The notes below the pieces were generated by a model. It searched no databases. It saw only the letters and a program-made list of their open reading frames with translations, and had not been told where the DNA came from. DNA of 38,619 nt from NCBI GenBank assembly GCA_028284145.1, contig JANQSH010000083.1, positions 1-38,619 on the forward strand, in the 5' to 3' direction. Source of the DNA: Planctomycetaceae bacterium (GTDB lineage Bacteria > Planctomycetota > Planctomycetia > Planctomycetales > Planctomycetaceae). This document shows, one piece after another, positions 14,374 to 23,572 of this stretch (positions within the stretch are counted from its first letter, which is position 1; each line of letters starts with the position of its first letter). A program made the translations under genes and the position numbers.

Positions 14374-16077
14374 TTAATTACCCGGCAACCCGGCGGTCGA
14401 AGTGGCGTCGGTGGCGTTTTCCAATCCCTGTTGCAGTGTCTCGGTCAGCAGTTCAATGCTGCCTCCCATCAGGTCGAACATGATGGGAGGGTACACGCCC
14501 AGAATAATCGCAAAGGCGAGCAGAACCGCAGCCACGGTGAACTCGCGGCCATTCATCGGCGTGATTTCTTCAGCATGTGGTCCTCGATATTCCGGACCAA
14601 GGAAGACACGTTGAATGGTCCAGAGGATGTAACCGGCGGTGAGAATGACACCGGCAGCGACAATGATGGCCAGCAATGGAGAATAATTCCAGGCCGAAAG
14701 TGTGACGAAAATTTCGCCAATGAAACCGCACATGCCGGGCAAACCAAGGCCGGCAAAGAAGATGCCCGCCGCCAGGCCGCTGTACCACGGCATCAATTTG
14801 GAGAGGCCTCCAAATTGATTCAAATCACGATGATGCACACGGTCGTATATGACACCGACGATAAAGAACATCCCGGCGGAGGAGACGCCATGGGCGATCA
14901 TCTGGAACATTGCACCGTTGATGCCCAATTGCCAGTGATGGAGTGCGTTGGTATCAACACTCAGTTTCCAGACCGCCATGCCGACGATCACGTAACCCAT
15001 GTGAGAGACCGAACTGTATGCGACGAGCCGCTTGAAGTCAGTTTGAGCCATTGCTGCGAAAGCACCGTAAATGATGCTGAACGCCCCGATGACGACCAGC
15101 GTGTATGCTGCCCAGTGGGCACCGAACGGGCAAAGCGGAAATGCGATTCGCAAGATTCCGTACCCCCCCATCTTCAGCAGAACACCGGCCAGAATCATGG
15201 AAATCGGTGTGGGGGCTTCAACGTGTGCATCGGGCAACCAGGTATGGAAGGGGAAAGTTGGCACTTTAATGGCAAAGCCAATAAACAGCAGCACGAAGGC
15301 GATCATCTGCATCTGCTGATCGAACAGACCGTTCTGTGCAATCACCGCCAGTTCCAGCAAATCGAACGTTGATGTCTGATCCGAATGGGCTGCACTGCCG
15401 AAATAGAACATCAGCATGGCAATCAGCATCAGTACACTGCCGAGCAACGTGTACAGGAAAAACTTGATCGCCGCGTATTCTTTCCGCGGGCCACCCCAGA
15501 TGCCGATCAGAAAGTACATTGGCAGCAGCATGACTTCCCAGAAGACGTAGAACAGGAAAAAGTCGAGCGCGAGGAACACGCCAAGCATCCCGGTTTCCAG
15601 CAGCAGAAACAGGATCAGATAGCCTCGCACCATTTTTTTGATGCTCCAGGAGGCCATCATCGCCAGCACGGAAATAAAACTGGTCAGCAGTAACAGCGGC
15701 ACACTGATGCCATCGTAACCGAGTTTGTATTCAATGTTCCAGGTTCGGATCCACGGAATGGTGATGCCCCGCTGAACCTGAACTTCCTGTCCGTCGCGCA
15801 TCACCTTTCCTTCACTCAGATCGTAGTTCGCGAGCAGTTTCAGATCTGGTGGTTCGGTGGCACCATCCACCTGGATGACCTCAAACACCGGTTGTATTGC
15901 GGGGTCGTCGGTGTTGAAATCGCCAAGTAGAAACAGCGTGAGAACAAACGTGACGACTGTGACGCCCAACGCGCCGATACGGAGATACTCGTCGTTATCT
16001 TTCGGCACAGCCAGGAGCGCGATCGCCCCAATCGTCGGCAGGAAGATGATCAATGTCAGTAGTAAAATCGGTCCCAT
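14374..16077 (-). CDS. nuoM: NADH-quinone oxidoreductase subunit M
   Basis: NuoM is one of the three antiporter-like membrane subunits of complex I. The 567-residue protein has about 14 membrane helices. It carries the family core VPTFPFHTWLPDAHVEAP, LLKMGGYGILRIAFPL and QTDFKRLVAYSSVSHMGYV. A polar insert at about 60-115 (including a charged KVMRDGQEVQVQRG stretch) separates the second helix from the third and is longer than in E. coli. ATG start with a weak GGTGG upstream. It lies 100 bp downstream of nuoL and 64 bp upstream of nuoN, in the standard L-M-N order. Confidence 0.95.
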   Translation of the reverse strand: MGPILLLTLIIFLPTIGAIALLAVPKDNDEYLRIGALGVTVVTFVLTLFLLGDFNTDDPAIQPVFEVIQVDGATEPPDLKLLANYDLSEGKVMRDGQEVQVQRGITIPWIRTWNIEYKLGYDGISVPLLLLTSFISVLAMMASWSIKKMVRGYLILFLLLETGMLGVFLALDFFLFYVFWEVMLLPMYFLIGIWGGPRKEYAAIKFFLYTLLGSVLMLIAMLMFYFGSAAHSDQTSTFDLLELAVIAQNGLFDQQMQMIAFVLLFIGFAIKVPTFPFHTWLPDAHVEAPTPISMILAGVLLKMGGYGILRIAFPLCPFGAHWAAYTLVVIGAFSIIYGAFAAMAQTDFKRLVAYSSVSHMGYVIVGMAVWKLSVDTNALHHWQLGINGAMFQMIAHGVSSAGMFFIVGVIYDRVHHRDLNQFGGLSKLMPWYSGLAAGIFFAGLGLPGMCGFIGEIFVTLSAWNYSPLLAIIVAAGVILTAGYILWTIQRVFLGPEYRGPHAEEITPMNGREFTVAAVLLAFAIILGVYPPIMFDLMGGSIELLTETLQQGLENATDATSTAGLPGN

Positions 16078-16177
16078 GGGTCGTTGCCACCTTCAAATTC
16101 CGCTTATCTCGAAAGCCAGTCCCGGCTCGATCAATCTGTGGTTTGTCTTGAAGTCGTTAAAGATTCGTGGAAAACTG

Positions 16178-18721
16178 TCAACTCGGGAAAACGGCAAACA
16201 GCAACACGAACAACACGAGTACTCCAACGGCAATAAACATGATGTATTGTCGCAAACTGCCGGTTTGCACAACCCGCAGCGAACGTCCTGCTGAAAAGAC
16301 GGCATTGCCAACCAGGTTGACCAGGCCATCAATAATGCCTTCATCAAATTTGCGATCCCAGCGAGAAACATCGATGGTTGTCCTGGCCGTGCGATGAATG
16401 AGTCCATCGAAAACATATCGATCAACTCCCACGCACCAGCTGGCGACGATATGGACCGGTCGCACGAACATCGCATCGTATAATTCGTCGAACCGCCACT
16501 TTTCCACCAGAAATGTGTGCAATGAAACGAACTGTTGCTTGATATCACCGGGGTCAATCACACCGGCTCCGTACAGCAGGTAAGCCACAAATGCACCTGT
16601 CGCTGCCACGATCAAGGCGTACATTCCGGCTGTGGAATGCACGGCGTGAACTGCGTCGTGGCTCGGCGTTGCGATACCGGAGAGTTGACCAGTAAGGCCA
16701 GTGGCTAATCCGATCGGTTCACTGTTGAGCAGGCCAAGCCAAAGAGGGCCATGTGTACCACCAATGGCACAGCCGGCGGCGAAGACCGCCAGAATAATCA
16801 AAGGCGTGGTCATCACCCACGGGGTTTCGTGCACGTGGCTATGCAGTTCGGCATCACGAGGTTCACCCGCAAAGGTGTAGAACCACAGGCGGAACATGTA
16901 AAACGCGGTGATACCGGCAGTGATGAGGGGAACCAGGAACAACAGAAAATGTTGTTCGTTCATCTGCATAAACGCCAGCGCTGTCGCAACGATTTCATCT
17001 TTCGAGTGGTATCCGGAAAATGCGATCTTCTCGCCGAAAATTGAGATGCCGGGAATCGCCAGACCACTGATCGCAATCACACCAACCAGCATGGTGAACG
17101 CAGTGATGGGCATCTTTCGCCACAGGCCACCCATGCGTGGCATTTCCTGTTCGTGATGACAACCAATGATCACGCTGCCGGATGCGAGGAACATCAACGA
17201 TTTGAAAAAGGCATGTGTCACCAGATGGAACAGACCTGCCCCCCAACCACCGATGCCGATGGCGAGCATCATGTAACCCAGTTGGCTGATAGTCGAATAG
17301 GCCAGCACCCGTTTGATGTCGGTCGCAACGACGGCGATCGTTGCTGCTACGAACAAGGTGATGCAGCCGATGTAGGCGATCGTCAGCAGTACTTCGGTGG
17401 TGAACATCGGGAAGAACCGACCGGCAAGATAAACGCCGGCGGCAACCATCGTCGCGGAGTGAACCAGCGCGGAAACCGGCGTTGGGCCTTCCATTGCGTC
17501 TGGCAGCCAGGTTTGCAGCGGGAATTGAGCGCTTTTGCCAACACATCCGCCAAACACGCCCAGGCCAGCGACAATGAGCAACCAGTAGGGAATGGTTCGG
17601 TTTTTACCGTTGGCATTAGTCAATGTTTCGCCATCGACACCTTTCAACAGGACAACATTGACATCGTTGCCCGTTTCGACATCGACCGTTTGATCGAGAT
17701 CGATATGCCCGTCTGCGCCGCGAATCATGGTGAACAGGCCTGGCTGGGCTGCGCCATTGACCTCGTGGTCAGCAAATCGAAAGGTGCCAAGGTACGTCAC
17801 AATGACCATCAGCCCGATAAGAAAGCCGAAGTCACCCACGCGGTTCATGATGAACGCTTTGTTGGCGGCTGTGCTGGCCGATTTTCGTTCGGTGTAGAAG
17901 CCAATCAGCAGGTAGGAGCAGATGCCGACCAGTTCCCAGAAGACAAATACCTGGAAGATGTTACCGGCCAGAACAAGCCCCAGCATCGAGAAACAGAACA
18001 GCGACATGAAGGCGAAAAAGCGGTAAAATCGTCCTGGGCGATGCACATGTTTGCCATCGGACGTGTGGGCGTGATGGTCGACGTAATCCTCGACCAGTTC
18101 GTCGCTCATGTAGCCGATGGCGAAGATGTGAATACAAGTTGCAATCAGCGTGACCATGGTGAACATGATCAACGTCAGGCTGTCAATGTAGTAATCGAGT
18201 CCGATTTCGATGTCACCAAAGCTGCCGAGCAGATAAAACCCGCCAGAAAACGCCGGTGTACCTGGCCCATGATGATCGTCGTGATGCTCGCCTTCATGGT
18301 GAGCGTCTTTGTGACCACCTCCACTGGTGGTGTGATGATCGTCGTTGTCGGCATCTTTATGGGCAGTCGGTTTATCAGCCAGGGCAACGAACTCGACTGG
18401 CAACTTCCCTGCATCGAGAATGCCAGTTTGTCCTTCGCCTTCCGATTTCCCTTCGTGATGCTGGGATTCGGCAACAGTCTTGTGGCCCCACCTGGTGAGC
18501 GTCCCCCAGTGAATGAGAGCACCCAGACTGCAGGCAAACCCGATGAAGATGCAGCCCACAGCCAGAAACGAAGCCATCTTGCTGCGGCGATGTCCCCAGT
18601 ATCCGGCGAAGATCTCCACCGCGAAGCCAGCCAACGGTAACAACCAGGCAACCATCAGCAGGAATCTCAGCGCCTTGCCGATTTCCTGGAATTCCTCAAT
18701 TGTCAGTGTCTCGGATGACAT
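16178..18721 (-). CDS. nuoL: NADH-quinone oxidoreductase subunit L with His-rich insertions
   Basis: NuoL is the distal proton-pumping subunit of complex I, with the long lateral helix. The 847-residue protein is well above the usual 600-670. The core motifs are present: WELVGICSYLLIGFY, GKSAQFPLQTWLPDAMEGPT and DIKRVLAYSTISQLGYMMLA. Three hydrophilic insertions account for the length. One at about 80-155 has ten His between residues 121 and 151 (HKDADNDDHH, GEHHDDHHG). A second at 211-230 has five His (DHHAHTSDGKHVHR). A third at about 325-375 is Asp/Gly-rich (RGADGHIDLDQTVDVETG). Such clusters could bind metals or protons; this is inference. ATG start; the gene follows nuoK by 72 bp. Confidence 0.95.
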   Translation of the reverse strand: MSSETLTIEEFQEIGKALRFLLMVAWLLPLAGFAVEIFAGYWGHRRSKMASFLAVGCIFIGFACSLGALIHWGTLTRWGHKTVAESQHHEGKSEGEGQTGILDAGKLPVEFVALADKPTAHKDADNDDHHTTSGGGHKDAHHEGEHHDDHHGPGTPAFSGGFYLLGSFGDIEIGLDYYIDSLTLIMFTMVTLIATCIHIFAIGYMSDELVEDYVDHHAHTSDGKHVHRPGRFYRFFAFMSLFCFSMLGLVLAGNIFQVFVFWELVGICSYLLIGFYTERKSASTAANKAFIMNRVGDFGFLIGLMVIVTYLGTFRFADHEVNGAAQPGLFTMIRGADGHIDLDQTVDVETGNDVNVVLLKGVDGETLTNANGKNRTIPYWLLIVAGLGVFGGCVGKSAQFPLQTWLPDAMEGPTPVSALVHSATMVAAGVYLAGRFFPMFTTEVLLTIAYIGCITLFVAATIAVVATDIKRVLAYSTISQLGYMMLAIGIGGWGAGLFHLVTHAFFKSLMFLASGSVIIGCHHEQEMPRMGGLWRKMPITAFTMLVGVIAISGLAIPGISIFGEKIAFSGYHSKDEIVATALAFMQMNEQHFLLFLVPLITAGITAFYMFRLWFYTFAGEPRDAELHSHVHETPWVMTTPLIILAVFAAGCAIGGTHGPLWLGLLNSEPIGLATGLTGQLSGIATPSHDAVHAVHSTAGMYALIVAATGAFVAYLLYGAGVIDPGDIKQQFVSLHTFLVEKWRFDELYDAMFVRPVHIVASWCVGVDRYVFDGLIHRTARTTIDVSRWDRKFDEGIIDGLVNLVGNAVFSAGRSLRVVQTGSLRQYIMFIAVGVLVLFVLLFAVFPS

Positions 18722-18793
18722 CAGTGTCCTGTCAGGTCAAATGTCTCGATGCCGAAGTAACGGTGTCTTGCGAAGTTGTAGATCGATCAAAAG

Positions 18794-19108
18794 TCAGCCC
18801 TGCAATTCATCTCCGCGATCGACGTCGATGGACAGGTGGTTGTTGTAAAAGTTGAGTGCGATCGCCAATGCAACAGCCGCTTCCGCCGCCGCCAGCACGA
18901 TCACGAACAAGGAAAAGATCTGTCCATCAAGTCCCAGCGGTGTGTATCGTGAGAAGGCAATGAAGTTGATGTTGGCACCATTGAGGACCAGTTCGACTCC
19001 CATCAAAATGCCGATTCCATTCCGCTTTGTCGTCATGCAGACCACGCCGCACACGAACAGAAACGCACCAACCAGCAGATAGTTTGTCAATTGGATGTCT
19101 GAAAACAC
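18794..19108 (-). CDS. nuoK: NADH-quinone oxidoreductase subunit K
   Basis: NuoK is a three-helix membrane subunit of complex I that carries conserved glutamates of the proton path. The 104-residue protein has the family signature GIGILMGVELVLNGANINFIAF, with Glu in the second helix, and ALAIALNFYNN near the end. The start is GTG at 19108 with GGAAAG about 9 bp upstream. It lies 27 bp after nuoJ and 72 bp before nuoL, in the conserved order J-K-L. Confidence 0.95.
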   Translation of the reverse strand: MFSDIQLTNYLLVGAFLFVCGVVCMTTKRNGIGILMGVELVLNGANINFIAFSRYTPLGLDGQIFSLFVIVLAAAEAAVALAIALNFYNNHLSIDVDRGDELQG

Positions 19109-19135
19109 GCTTGAAGTCTTTCCGCAAATGACCGG

Positions 19136-19831
19136 TCAGGCCACCTCTGAGGCATCAACCCGCCGTTTCGCGCGGGCAAGATAAGCGGCTCCCACGAGCA
19201 CGACCAGCAAATGCACAGAGATGATTTCAAAAACCAGCAGGTAGCCGGTGCTGAGTTCCATTTCGTCGCCCATATAAACTGCCTGCGAAAGGTCATCCAC
19301 ATCGCCAGTGTCCATCAGGTCAGCCGGTTGATTGGATGCCAAATCCTTGTCAGGCCGCATGCCCAGCAAAGCGAAGGCAATCGGGCGAGTGGTGTTCCCC
19401 TGCTGTTCCGGGTTGTAGCCCGGTTGAGGACCGATTCCTGTCGCCTGCCCATTTTCGTGTGTGGCCATCAATTGGGACTTGTGATCCCAATCAACGGCAT
19501 ACACGGTTGAAACAATCAGCACCAGAAACAGAAAGGCAATACCTCCGGCGAGAAAACCTTCCGCTGGCGATGTTTTGATCTGCAGGTATGGACCGCTGGC
19601 GGTCAACATCACGCCGAAAATCAGCAAAACGACGGTGCCTCCGACGTAGATCAGCAGTTGGGCCGCACCGAGAAAATCAGCATTGAGCAGGAAGAACAGA
19701 CCTGCAACCGAACCGAGCGAAACGATCAGCCAGAAGGCCATCCGAACGACGTTTTGCGTAATCACCACGGCGAAAGCACCACCACAGGTGAGTACAGCAA
19801 ACAGCCAGAAGAGGAACTGTTCACTTGTCAT
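19136..19831 (-). CDS. nuoJ: NADH-quinone oxidoreductase subunit J
   Basis: NuoJ is a five-helix membrane subunit of complex I next to NuoK. The 231-residue protein has the typical N-terminal helices (NVVRMAFWLIVSLGSVAGLFF) and LLIYVGGTVVLLIFGVMLT, whose glycine-rich helix is the family mark. Between the fourth helix and the last one (YLLVFEIISVHLLVVLVGAAYLA) there is a hydrophilic loop of about 70 residues with GQATGIGPQPGYNPEQQGN and Asp-rich sequence; the equivalent loop is shorter in E. coli. The ATG overlaps the nuoH stop in ATGA, so the two are translationally coupled. Confidence 0.94.
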   Translation of the reverse strand: MTSEQFLFWLFAVLTCGGAFAVVITQNVVRMAFWLIVSLGSVAGLFFLLNADFLGAAQLLIYVGGTVVLLIFGVMLTASGPYLQIKTSPAEGFLAGGIAFLFLVLIVSTVYAVDWDHKSQLMATHENGQATGIGPQPGYNPEQQGNTTRPIAFALLGMRPDKDLASNQPADLMDTGDVDDLSQAVYMGDEMELSTGYLLVFEIISVHLLVVLVGAAYLARAKRRVDASEVA

Positions 19832-21192
19832 CGATTGCCTCCCTCGCTGGTCTTCAATTGCGGCTCATTCAACGTGGAGGCCAGGGCATCGCCAACGGGG
19901 TCTGTGTTGACGACGACATTCGGTTCAGTCGAATCTTTAGTCGAATTTGTCGAACTGGTTTCACCATTTGCAGCGTCGCGTTTCGGTGCCATTCGTTCAC
20001 CCATTGGCGCGGAGAGCAACGTGGTTTTTCCGGTTGTCACGGCCATCGCCAGCGGCCAGATGGTGGCTCCCAGAAACAGAGCACAACTCATCGGAGTGAG
20101 GTATTTCAGGCAGGTCATCATCACCTGATCGATCCGCAGTCGGGGCAGTGTCCATCGCAACCAGATCTGCACGCAGACCAGCAGTGACGCCTTCAGGCAA
20201 AGGACAATCAGGCCGAACAGATTGGCAATGTAATTGCCCAGCACGAACCCTTCAACCAGAAAATTCTGGCCCATTTCGCGTAGTGCGAGGAAACCAGCCG
20301 TCTCTTCAATTCCAAGCCCGGTATTCCAGCCACCCAGAAACAACAGAGCGGCAACGGCACAGACAAGAAACATGCTGGCATATTCTGCCATGAAGAAAAA
20401 TGACCAGCGAATGCCGCTGTATTCGGTGTGGAAACCGCCGACCAGTTCACTTTCCGCCTCAGCGAGGTCAAAGGGAGCTCGTTTACAACCGGCGGTTGCG
20501 ACTGTGAAATAAACGAAAAATCCGATGAACGTGAATGGACTGTTGAAGATAAGCCAATTCAATACCGTACCAGTCTGAACCTGACCGACTTCTGTCAGAT
20601 TCAGCGAGCCGACTGCGACGAGCGGAATCAAACCACAAATCGCCAGCGGGATTTCATAGCTGACCATCTGAGCCGACTCTCGCATTCCTCCATAGAGCGA
20701 CCATTTGGAGCCGCTGGAATACCCAGCGAGAACAATGCCGACAACTTCAATCGAGAGAATACCGAACAGCAGAAAAATGCCGACATCAGAAGCGACAGCA
20801 ACCCAACTGGAGTTAAACGGCAACACCATAAACGCACCAAATGATGCAATGCAGGCGATATACGGAGCCATGCGGAAGAGCATGCTGTCCGCATCTTTGG
20901 GGACAAGATCTTCCTTCTGGACCAGTTTAATCCCATCAGCCAGCCCCTGTAACCAACCAAAGCGCCCACCGACACGGGTCGGTCCCAGGCGGTCCTGAAT
21001 TCGTCCGGAGACTTTTCGCTCAGCCCAGATGAAAACCATCGGGATGATGGCGAACAGATTGATCAGCAAAAAGGCATGCACGAACGCAGCGATGGCAAAG
21101 GCCAGCGATTCGTTATCAAGTACTGTATCCAGATCGCTCAATTTGCCGGAAAGGAACTCGACAATACTGTCAGCGGCCAGAATGGAATCCAT
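19828..21192 (-). CDS. nuoH: NADH-quinone oxidoreductase subunit H with C-terminal tail
   Basis: NuoH lines the quinone channel of complex I at the junction of the arms. The 454-residue protein carries ERKVSGRIQDRLGPTRVGG, PFNSSW, GMRESAQMVSYEIPL and APFDLAEAESELVGGFHTEY, all family hallmarks. It is about 100 residues longer than most homologues; part of this is a polar C-terminal tail of about 65 residues (KRDAANGETSSTNSTKDS, then Asn/Ser/Thr-rich) of unknown role. ATG at 21192 is preferred; a TTG four codons earlier (21204) abuts GAGG with no spacing. It is the first gene of the H-J-K-L-M-N cluster, and nuoI, normally next, is absent. A repeat element lies about 80 bp upstream, so its promoter is either within or beyond that element. 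Confidence 0.94.
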   Translation of the reverse strand: MDSILAADSIVEFLSGKLSDLDTVLDNESLAFAIAAFVHAFLLINLFAIIPMVFIWAERKVSGRIQDRLGPTRVGGRFGWLQGLADGIKLVQKEDLVPKDADSMLFRMAPYIACIASFGAFMVLPFNSSWVAVASDVGIFLLFGILSIEVVGIVLAGYSSGSKWSLYGGMRESAQMVSYEIPLAICGLIPLVAVGSLNLTEVGQVQTGTVLNWLIFNSPFTFIGFFVYFTVATAGCKRAPFDLAEAESELVGGFHTEYSGIRWSFFFMAEYASMFLVCAVAALLFLGGWNTGLGIEETAGFLALREMGQNFLVEGFVLGNYIANLFGLIVLCLKASLLVCVQIWLRWTLPRLRIDQVMMTCLKYLTPMSCALFLGATIWPLAMAVTTGKTTLLSAPMGERMAPKRDAANGETSSTNSTKDSTEPNVVVNTDPVGDALASTLNEPQLKTSEGGNR

Positions 21193-21273
21193 TTCAAGTT
21201 TCAACCTCGGGACGCGACGTCATGTGTATTCCGCAAAGTCCGCGTCAAATGAGCTTGTAATTCCCGGACAATA

Positions 21274-21377
21274 GAGCGTCGTATTACACTCTTCTGTGCC
21301 GCGATGGGCATCGTTCGGCCTGAAAATACAGGCTCCCCCCACGAGCCAGAGACGTCACACCAAAAAGTAAACTGCTT
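21274..21377 (+). repeat. MITE-like repeat, copy C, upstream of nuoH
   Basis: This 104-bp copy begins GAGCGTCGTATTAC (with three extra bases compared with other copies) and ends GTAAACTGCTT. It is flanked on both sides by TA (21272-21273 and 21378-21379), as expected for a TA target duplication. The middle shares CACGAGCCAGAGA and a GGCTC/GAGCC inner hairpin with copy B. It sits 81 bp upstream of the nuoH ATG, with its GAGCGT end facing the gene. Confidence 0.82.
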
Positions 21378-21379
21378 TA

Positions 21380-21746
21380 GACAGATTAACGAGCGAAAGG
21401 CCTTGCTGCCCCTCGCGCCATTGCATCTGGTCGTCCACAAGCAATTCCAGTACAACCTGCCACCACAATCCCATTGTGATGGAAAAACATGCCCGCCAGA
21501 ACAACGTGAAAGCATTACCTGGCCCCCCCCTTGGCAAGCATTCAACAGTTGAGAAGGCGCAAAACGGCGCCCGCACTGGATGGAAGCGTGAACTATGCCA
21601 CATCGTGAGACGGGATTCAAGCGATTGGGATACGAATTCTTCCAGACGACGCAAGGACTTACATCCATCCCAATTGATTCGGCAATTTGAACACATCGAA
21701 TCGCTGTTCAATCGGTGGGTGGGGCACATGATGGATGGGACACGAT
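21380..21746. other. intergenic region, 367 bp, no supported gene
   Basis: This stretch lies between copy C of the repeat and the stop of the second ExbD-like gene. Frames open on the minus strand (to 21750) and plus strand (21476-21808) have odd composition, run into neighbours or the repeat, and match nothing I recognise. A run of eight C at 21523-21530 is a possible sequencing or slippage site. It could be a decayed gene or simply the spacer carrying the nuo promoter; I see no clear -35/-10 pair. Confidence 0.4.
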
Positions 21747-22226
21747 TCACTCAGCATCCGGTTGGCGCGAATCCTGTGTCTCGTCCGGAGCAGACGTTGC
21801 AAAGCTGACCGATTCATATCGGGCGGCACGGCAGGTGTCATAAGTGCGAATCACATCCCGCATGGGGACATCCGGCCCGACGTCGAGAATCACCGGTGTT
21901 TCCGGTGCGATTTCAGCCAATCCATGTAATGTCGAGAGCACCTGCTCAAAGTTCGTCAGTTCACGATCATTCAAATGAACAACTGTCCGTTCACCTTGCC
22001 ATGACAGTTCGACCCAAACATCGTCAACCGGAGGTGGGATCTCTTCCGGATGGGTTTCCGTGTTCTCGATTGTTCCTGAGAGCGGCGTCGACAGAAGAAA
22101 CTCCGGTTTTTGTCCCAGCGATGCGCAGACGAAGAAAATCAGCAGCAGAAACACGACATCGATCATCGGTGTCATTGCCGTGTCTTTTTGAAATCCGCGC
22201 GACGTATTTCGCTGAGGGGCTCTCAT
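21747..22226 (-). CDS. ExbD/TolR-family protein (second copy)
   Basis: ExbD/TolR proteins are single-pass partners of the ExbB/TolQ proton channel and transmit energy to the periplasm or outer membrane. The 159-residue protein has a short cytoplasmic N-terminus, then TPMIDVVFLLLIFFVCAS (19-36) with the conserved proton-path Asp23, and a periplasmic domain ending with a Rossmann-like DVGPDVPMRDVIRTYDTC. The last ~15 residues are polar. The start is ATG at 22226, overlapping the previous stop in ATGA; a longer frame to 22280 lies inside that gene. It is the last gene of the ExbB-ExbD-ExbD set. Confidence 0.9.
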   Translation of the reverse strand: MRAPQRNTSRGFQKDTAMTPMIDVVFLLLIFFVCASLGQKPEFLLSTPLSGTIENTETHPEEIPPPVDDVWVELSWQGERTVVHLNDRELTNFEQVLSTLHGLAEIAPETPVILDVGPDVPMRDVIRTYDTCRAARYESVSFATSAPDETQDSRQPDAE

Positions 22227-22645
22227 CGTTCCCCCTTGATGACTGCGAACTTCACATTGCGAATGCCGCTCCGAGCACAATGCAGCATGATTGGCTCGAC
22301 CAACCTGTATGGCACGTTTTGGTCGGTGCGGATACGAACTTCAAACGCGGAACCGTATTCCGCCTGCCCGATACCGATGCGCTGTTTGATACCGGCAAGG
22401 TCGAACACATCGCTGCCGACAAACATTCGCTCACCCACCGTGATGGTGATGACCAGTTTCGGTGTTGGGACTTCTTCCGAGGGGTCATCAAATTGAGATC
22501 CGGAAGGGAGTTCCACCGCTTCTGCCGTTTCGCTGCGCGAGAAATGGCTCGCCGCGAGAAAGAAGATAATCAGCAGGAAGACGACGTCAATCAGTGGCGT
22601 GATATTGAATTGCAGACCCTCGCGCGGTCGTGGCGGGAGTCTCAT
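22223..22645 (-). CDS. ExbD/TolR-family protein (first copy)
   Basis: The 140-residue protein has the family plan: basic N-terminus (MRLPPRPREG), FNITPLIDVVFLLIIFFLAA (13-32) with conserved Asp20, and a periplasmic domain with LVITITVGERMFVGSDVF and VRIRTDQNVPYRLVEPIM. It overlaps exbB by 4 nt and the second exbD by 4 nt, so all three are translationally coupled. Two non-identical ExbD copies suggest a mixed dimer at the ExbB channel. The target outer-membrane process is not shown. Confidence 0.92.
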   Translation of the reverse strand: MRLPPRPREGLQFNITPLIDVVFLLIIFFLAASHFSRSETAEAVELPSGSQFDDPSEEVPTPKLVITITVGERMFVGSDVFDLAGIKQRIGIGQAEYGSAFEVRIRTDQNVPYRLVEPIMLHCARSGIRNVKFAVIKGER

Positions 22646-23520
22646 GGCATTTCCTCAGTCTCTGAGATTGCCGGAATTCCCCCGGCGTTAGTCGGGTTTT
22701 CGACAGAAGCAACATCGTTGACGGGTGCAGAGCGTTCACTTTGCATTCTTCGCCCGGCCCGTTTTCGAGCCACAGCCGCGCGACGCAATTCCGAAAAGAC
22801 CCGATCAGCCATTTGCACACCATCGTCAACCAGCCCATCGATTCGGTTGCGAAAGATTGCAAAACCGGCCAATGCGGGGACAGCCACTCCCAGACCCAAT
22901 AATGTCGTGATCAACGCACGATAAATACCCGGTGCCAATTCCGCCACCTGTGGATTTGCTTTGGTCTCGAATTCCATGAAGGCCTGAATCATGCCCCAGA
23001 CCGTTCCCAGCAGACCCAGCATTGGCGCAATCGTGCCAATGACGCTCAGATATTCGATCTTCCGCATCAGTCGGGCAGATTGCGAAGCGACCGAATCTTC
23101 CATTGCCTTTTCGACTTGTGTGTAACCAATTCCGGCTTCCTCCAAACCAGCATCAAGAACACGACCAAGGAAACTGTCGTTGTCGCGTGCACAAATCTGT
23201 GCCTCGCGCAAATGGTTTTCCCTGATGAGGTGTTGTACTCGTTCATCCAGTCCGTCGGGCAACATGGTCGATCTTCGAATGCTCAAAGTGTGTTCGACAA
23301 TCAAAGCGACCATCGCAATGCTCAGGCCAAGAATCACGATTCCGACCGGGCCTCCTGCCTGAACAAGGTCACTCAGTTTCAAAGGCCCATCAGGTATTGT
23401 GGCGGTTTCACTCGTCCCTTCCTGGGCAAAGACATTTTCCGGTACCGTCATCAACAGGATCAAAACAGTAGCGATGAAAAGCATGAGTCGCAAGATGGTC
23501 TGGCGTCCGTCCATTTCCAA
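22642..23520 (-). CDS. MotA/TolQ/ExbB proton channel family protein
   Basis: ExbB/TolQ proteins form the pentameric proton channel that drives ExbD/TolR. The 292-residue protein begins with a signal-like segment (about 12-33, ending VFAQ), then three membrane helices: near 57-76, 160-185 and 205-225. The channel signature TIAPMLGLLGTVWGMIQAF lies near 165-183 and the third helix region has YRALITTLLGLGVAVPALAGF. The first start is TTG at 23520 with GAGG 8 bp upstream; an ATG two codons later (23514) is equally possible. A Ser/Pro/Asn-rich tail follows the channel domain. It overlaps the first exbD by 4 nt. Confidence 0.93.
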   Translation of the reverse strand: MEMDGRQTILRLMLFIATVLILLMTVPENVFAQEGTSETATIPDGPLKLSDLVQAGGPVGIVILGLSIAMVALIVEHTLSIRRSTMLPDGLDERVQHLIRENHLREAQICARDNDSFLGRVLDAGLEEAGIGYTQVEKAMEDSVASQSARLMRKIEYLSVIGTIAPMLGLLGTVWGMIQAFMEFETKANPQVAELAPGIYRALITTLLGLGVAVPALAGFAIFRNRIDGLVDDGVQMADRVFSELRRAAVARKRAGRRMQSERSAPVNDVASVENPTNAGGIPAISETEEMP

Positions 23521-23572
23521 ATCTCTTTCCTCAGAGCGTTACTTTTTCAGACGCCTCGATATCGGGGTGACA

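Noticed and set aside
14431..15372. A 313-codon plus-strand open frame opposite nuoM
   Set aside because: Antisense shadow of nuoM; no domain, skewed composition.
17153..18640. A 495-codon plus-strand open frame opposite nuoL
   Set aside because: It is exactly antisense to well-supported nuoL, is rich in His/Gln/Asp as expected from a complementary frame, and has no recognisable domain or ribosome-binding site.
21201..21750. Minus-strand open frames between nuoH and the second exbD
   Set aside because: They cross the repeat element or neighbours, have Cys/Trp-rich odd composition and no recognised domain; kept as a possible relic only.
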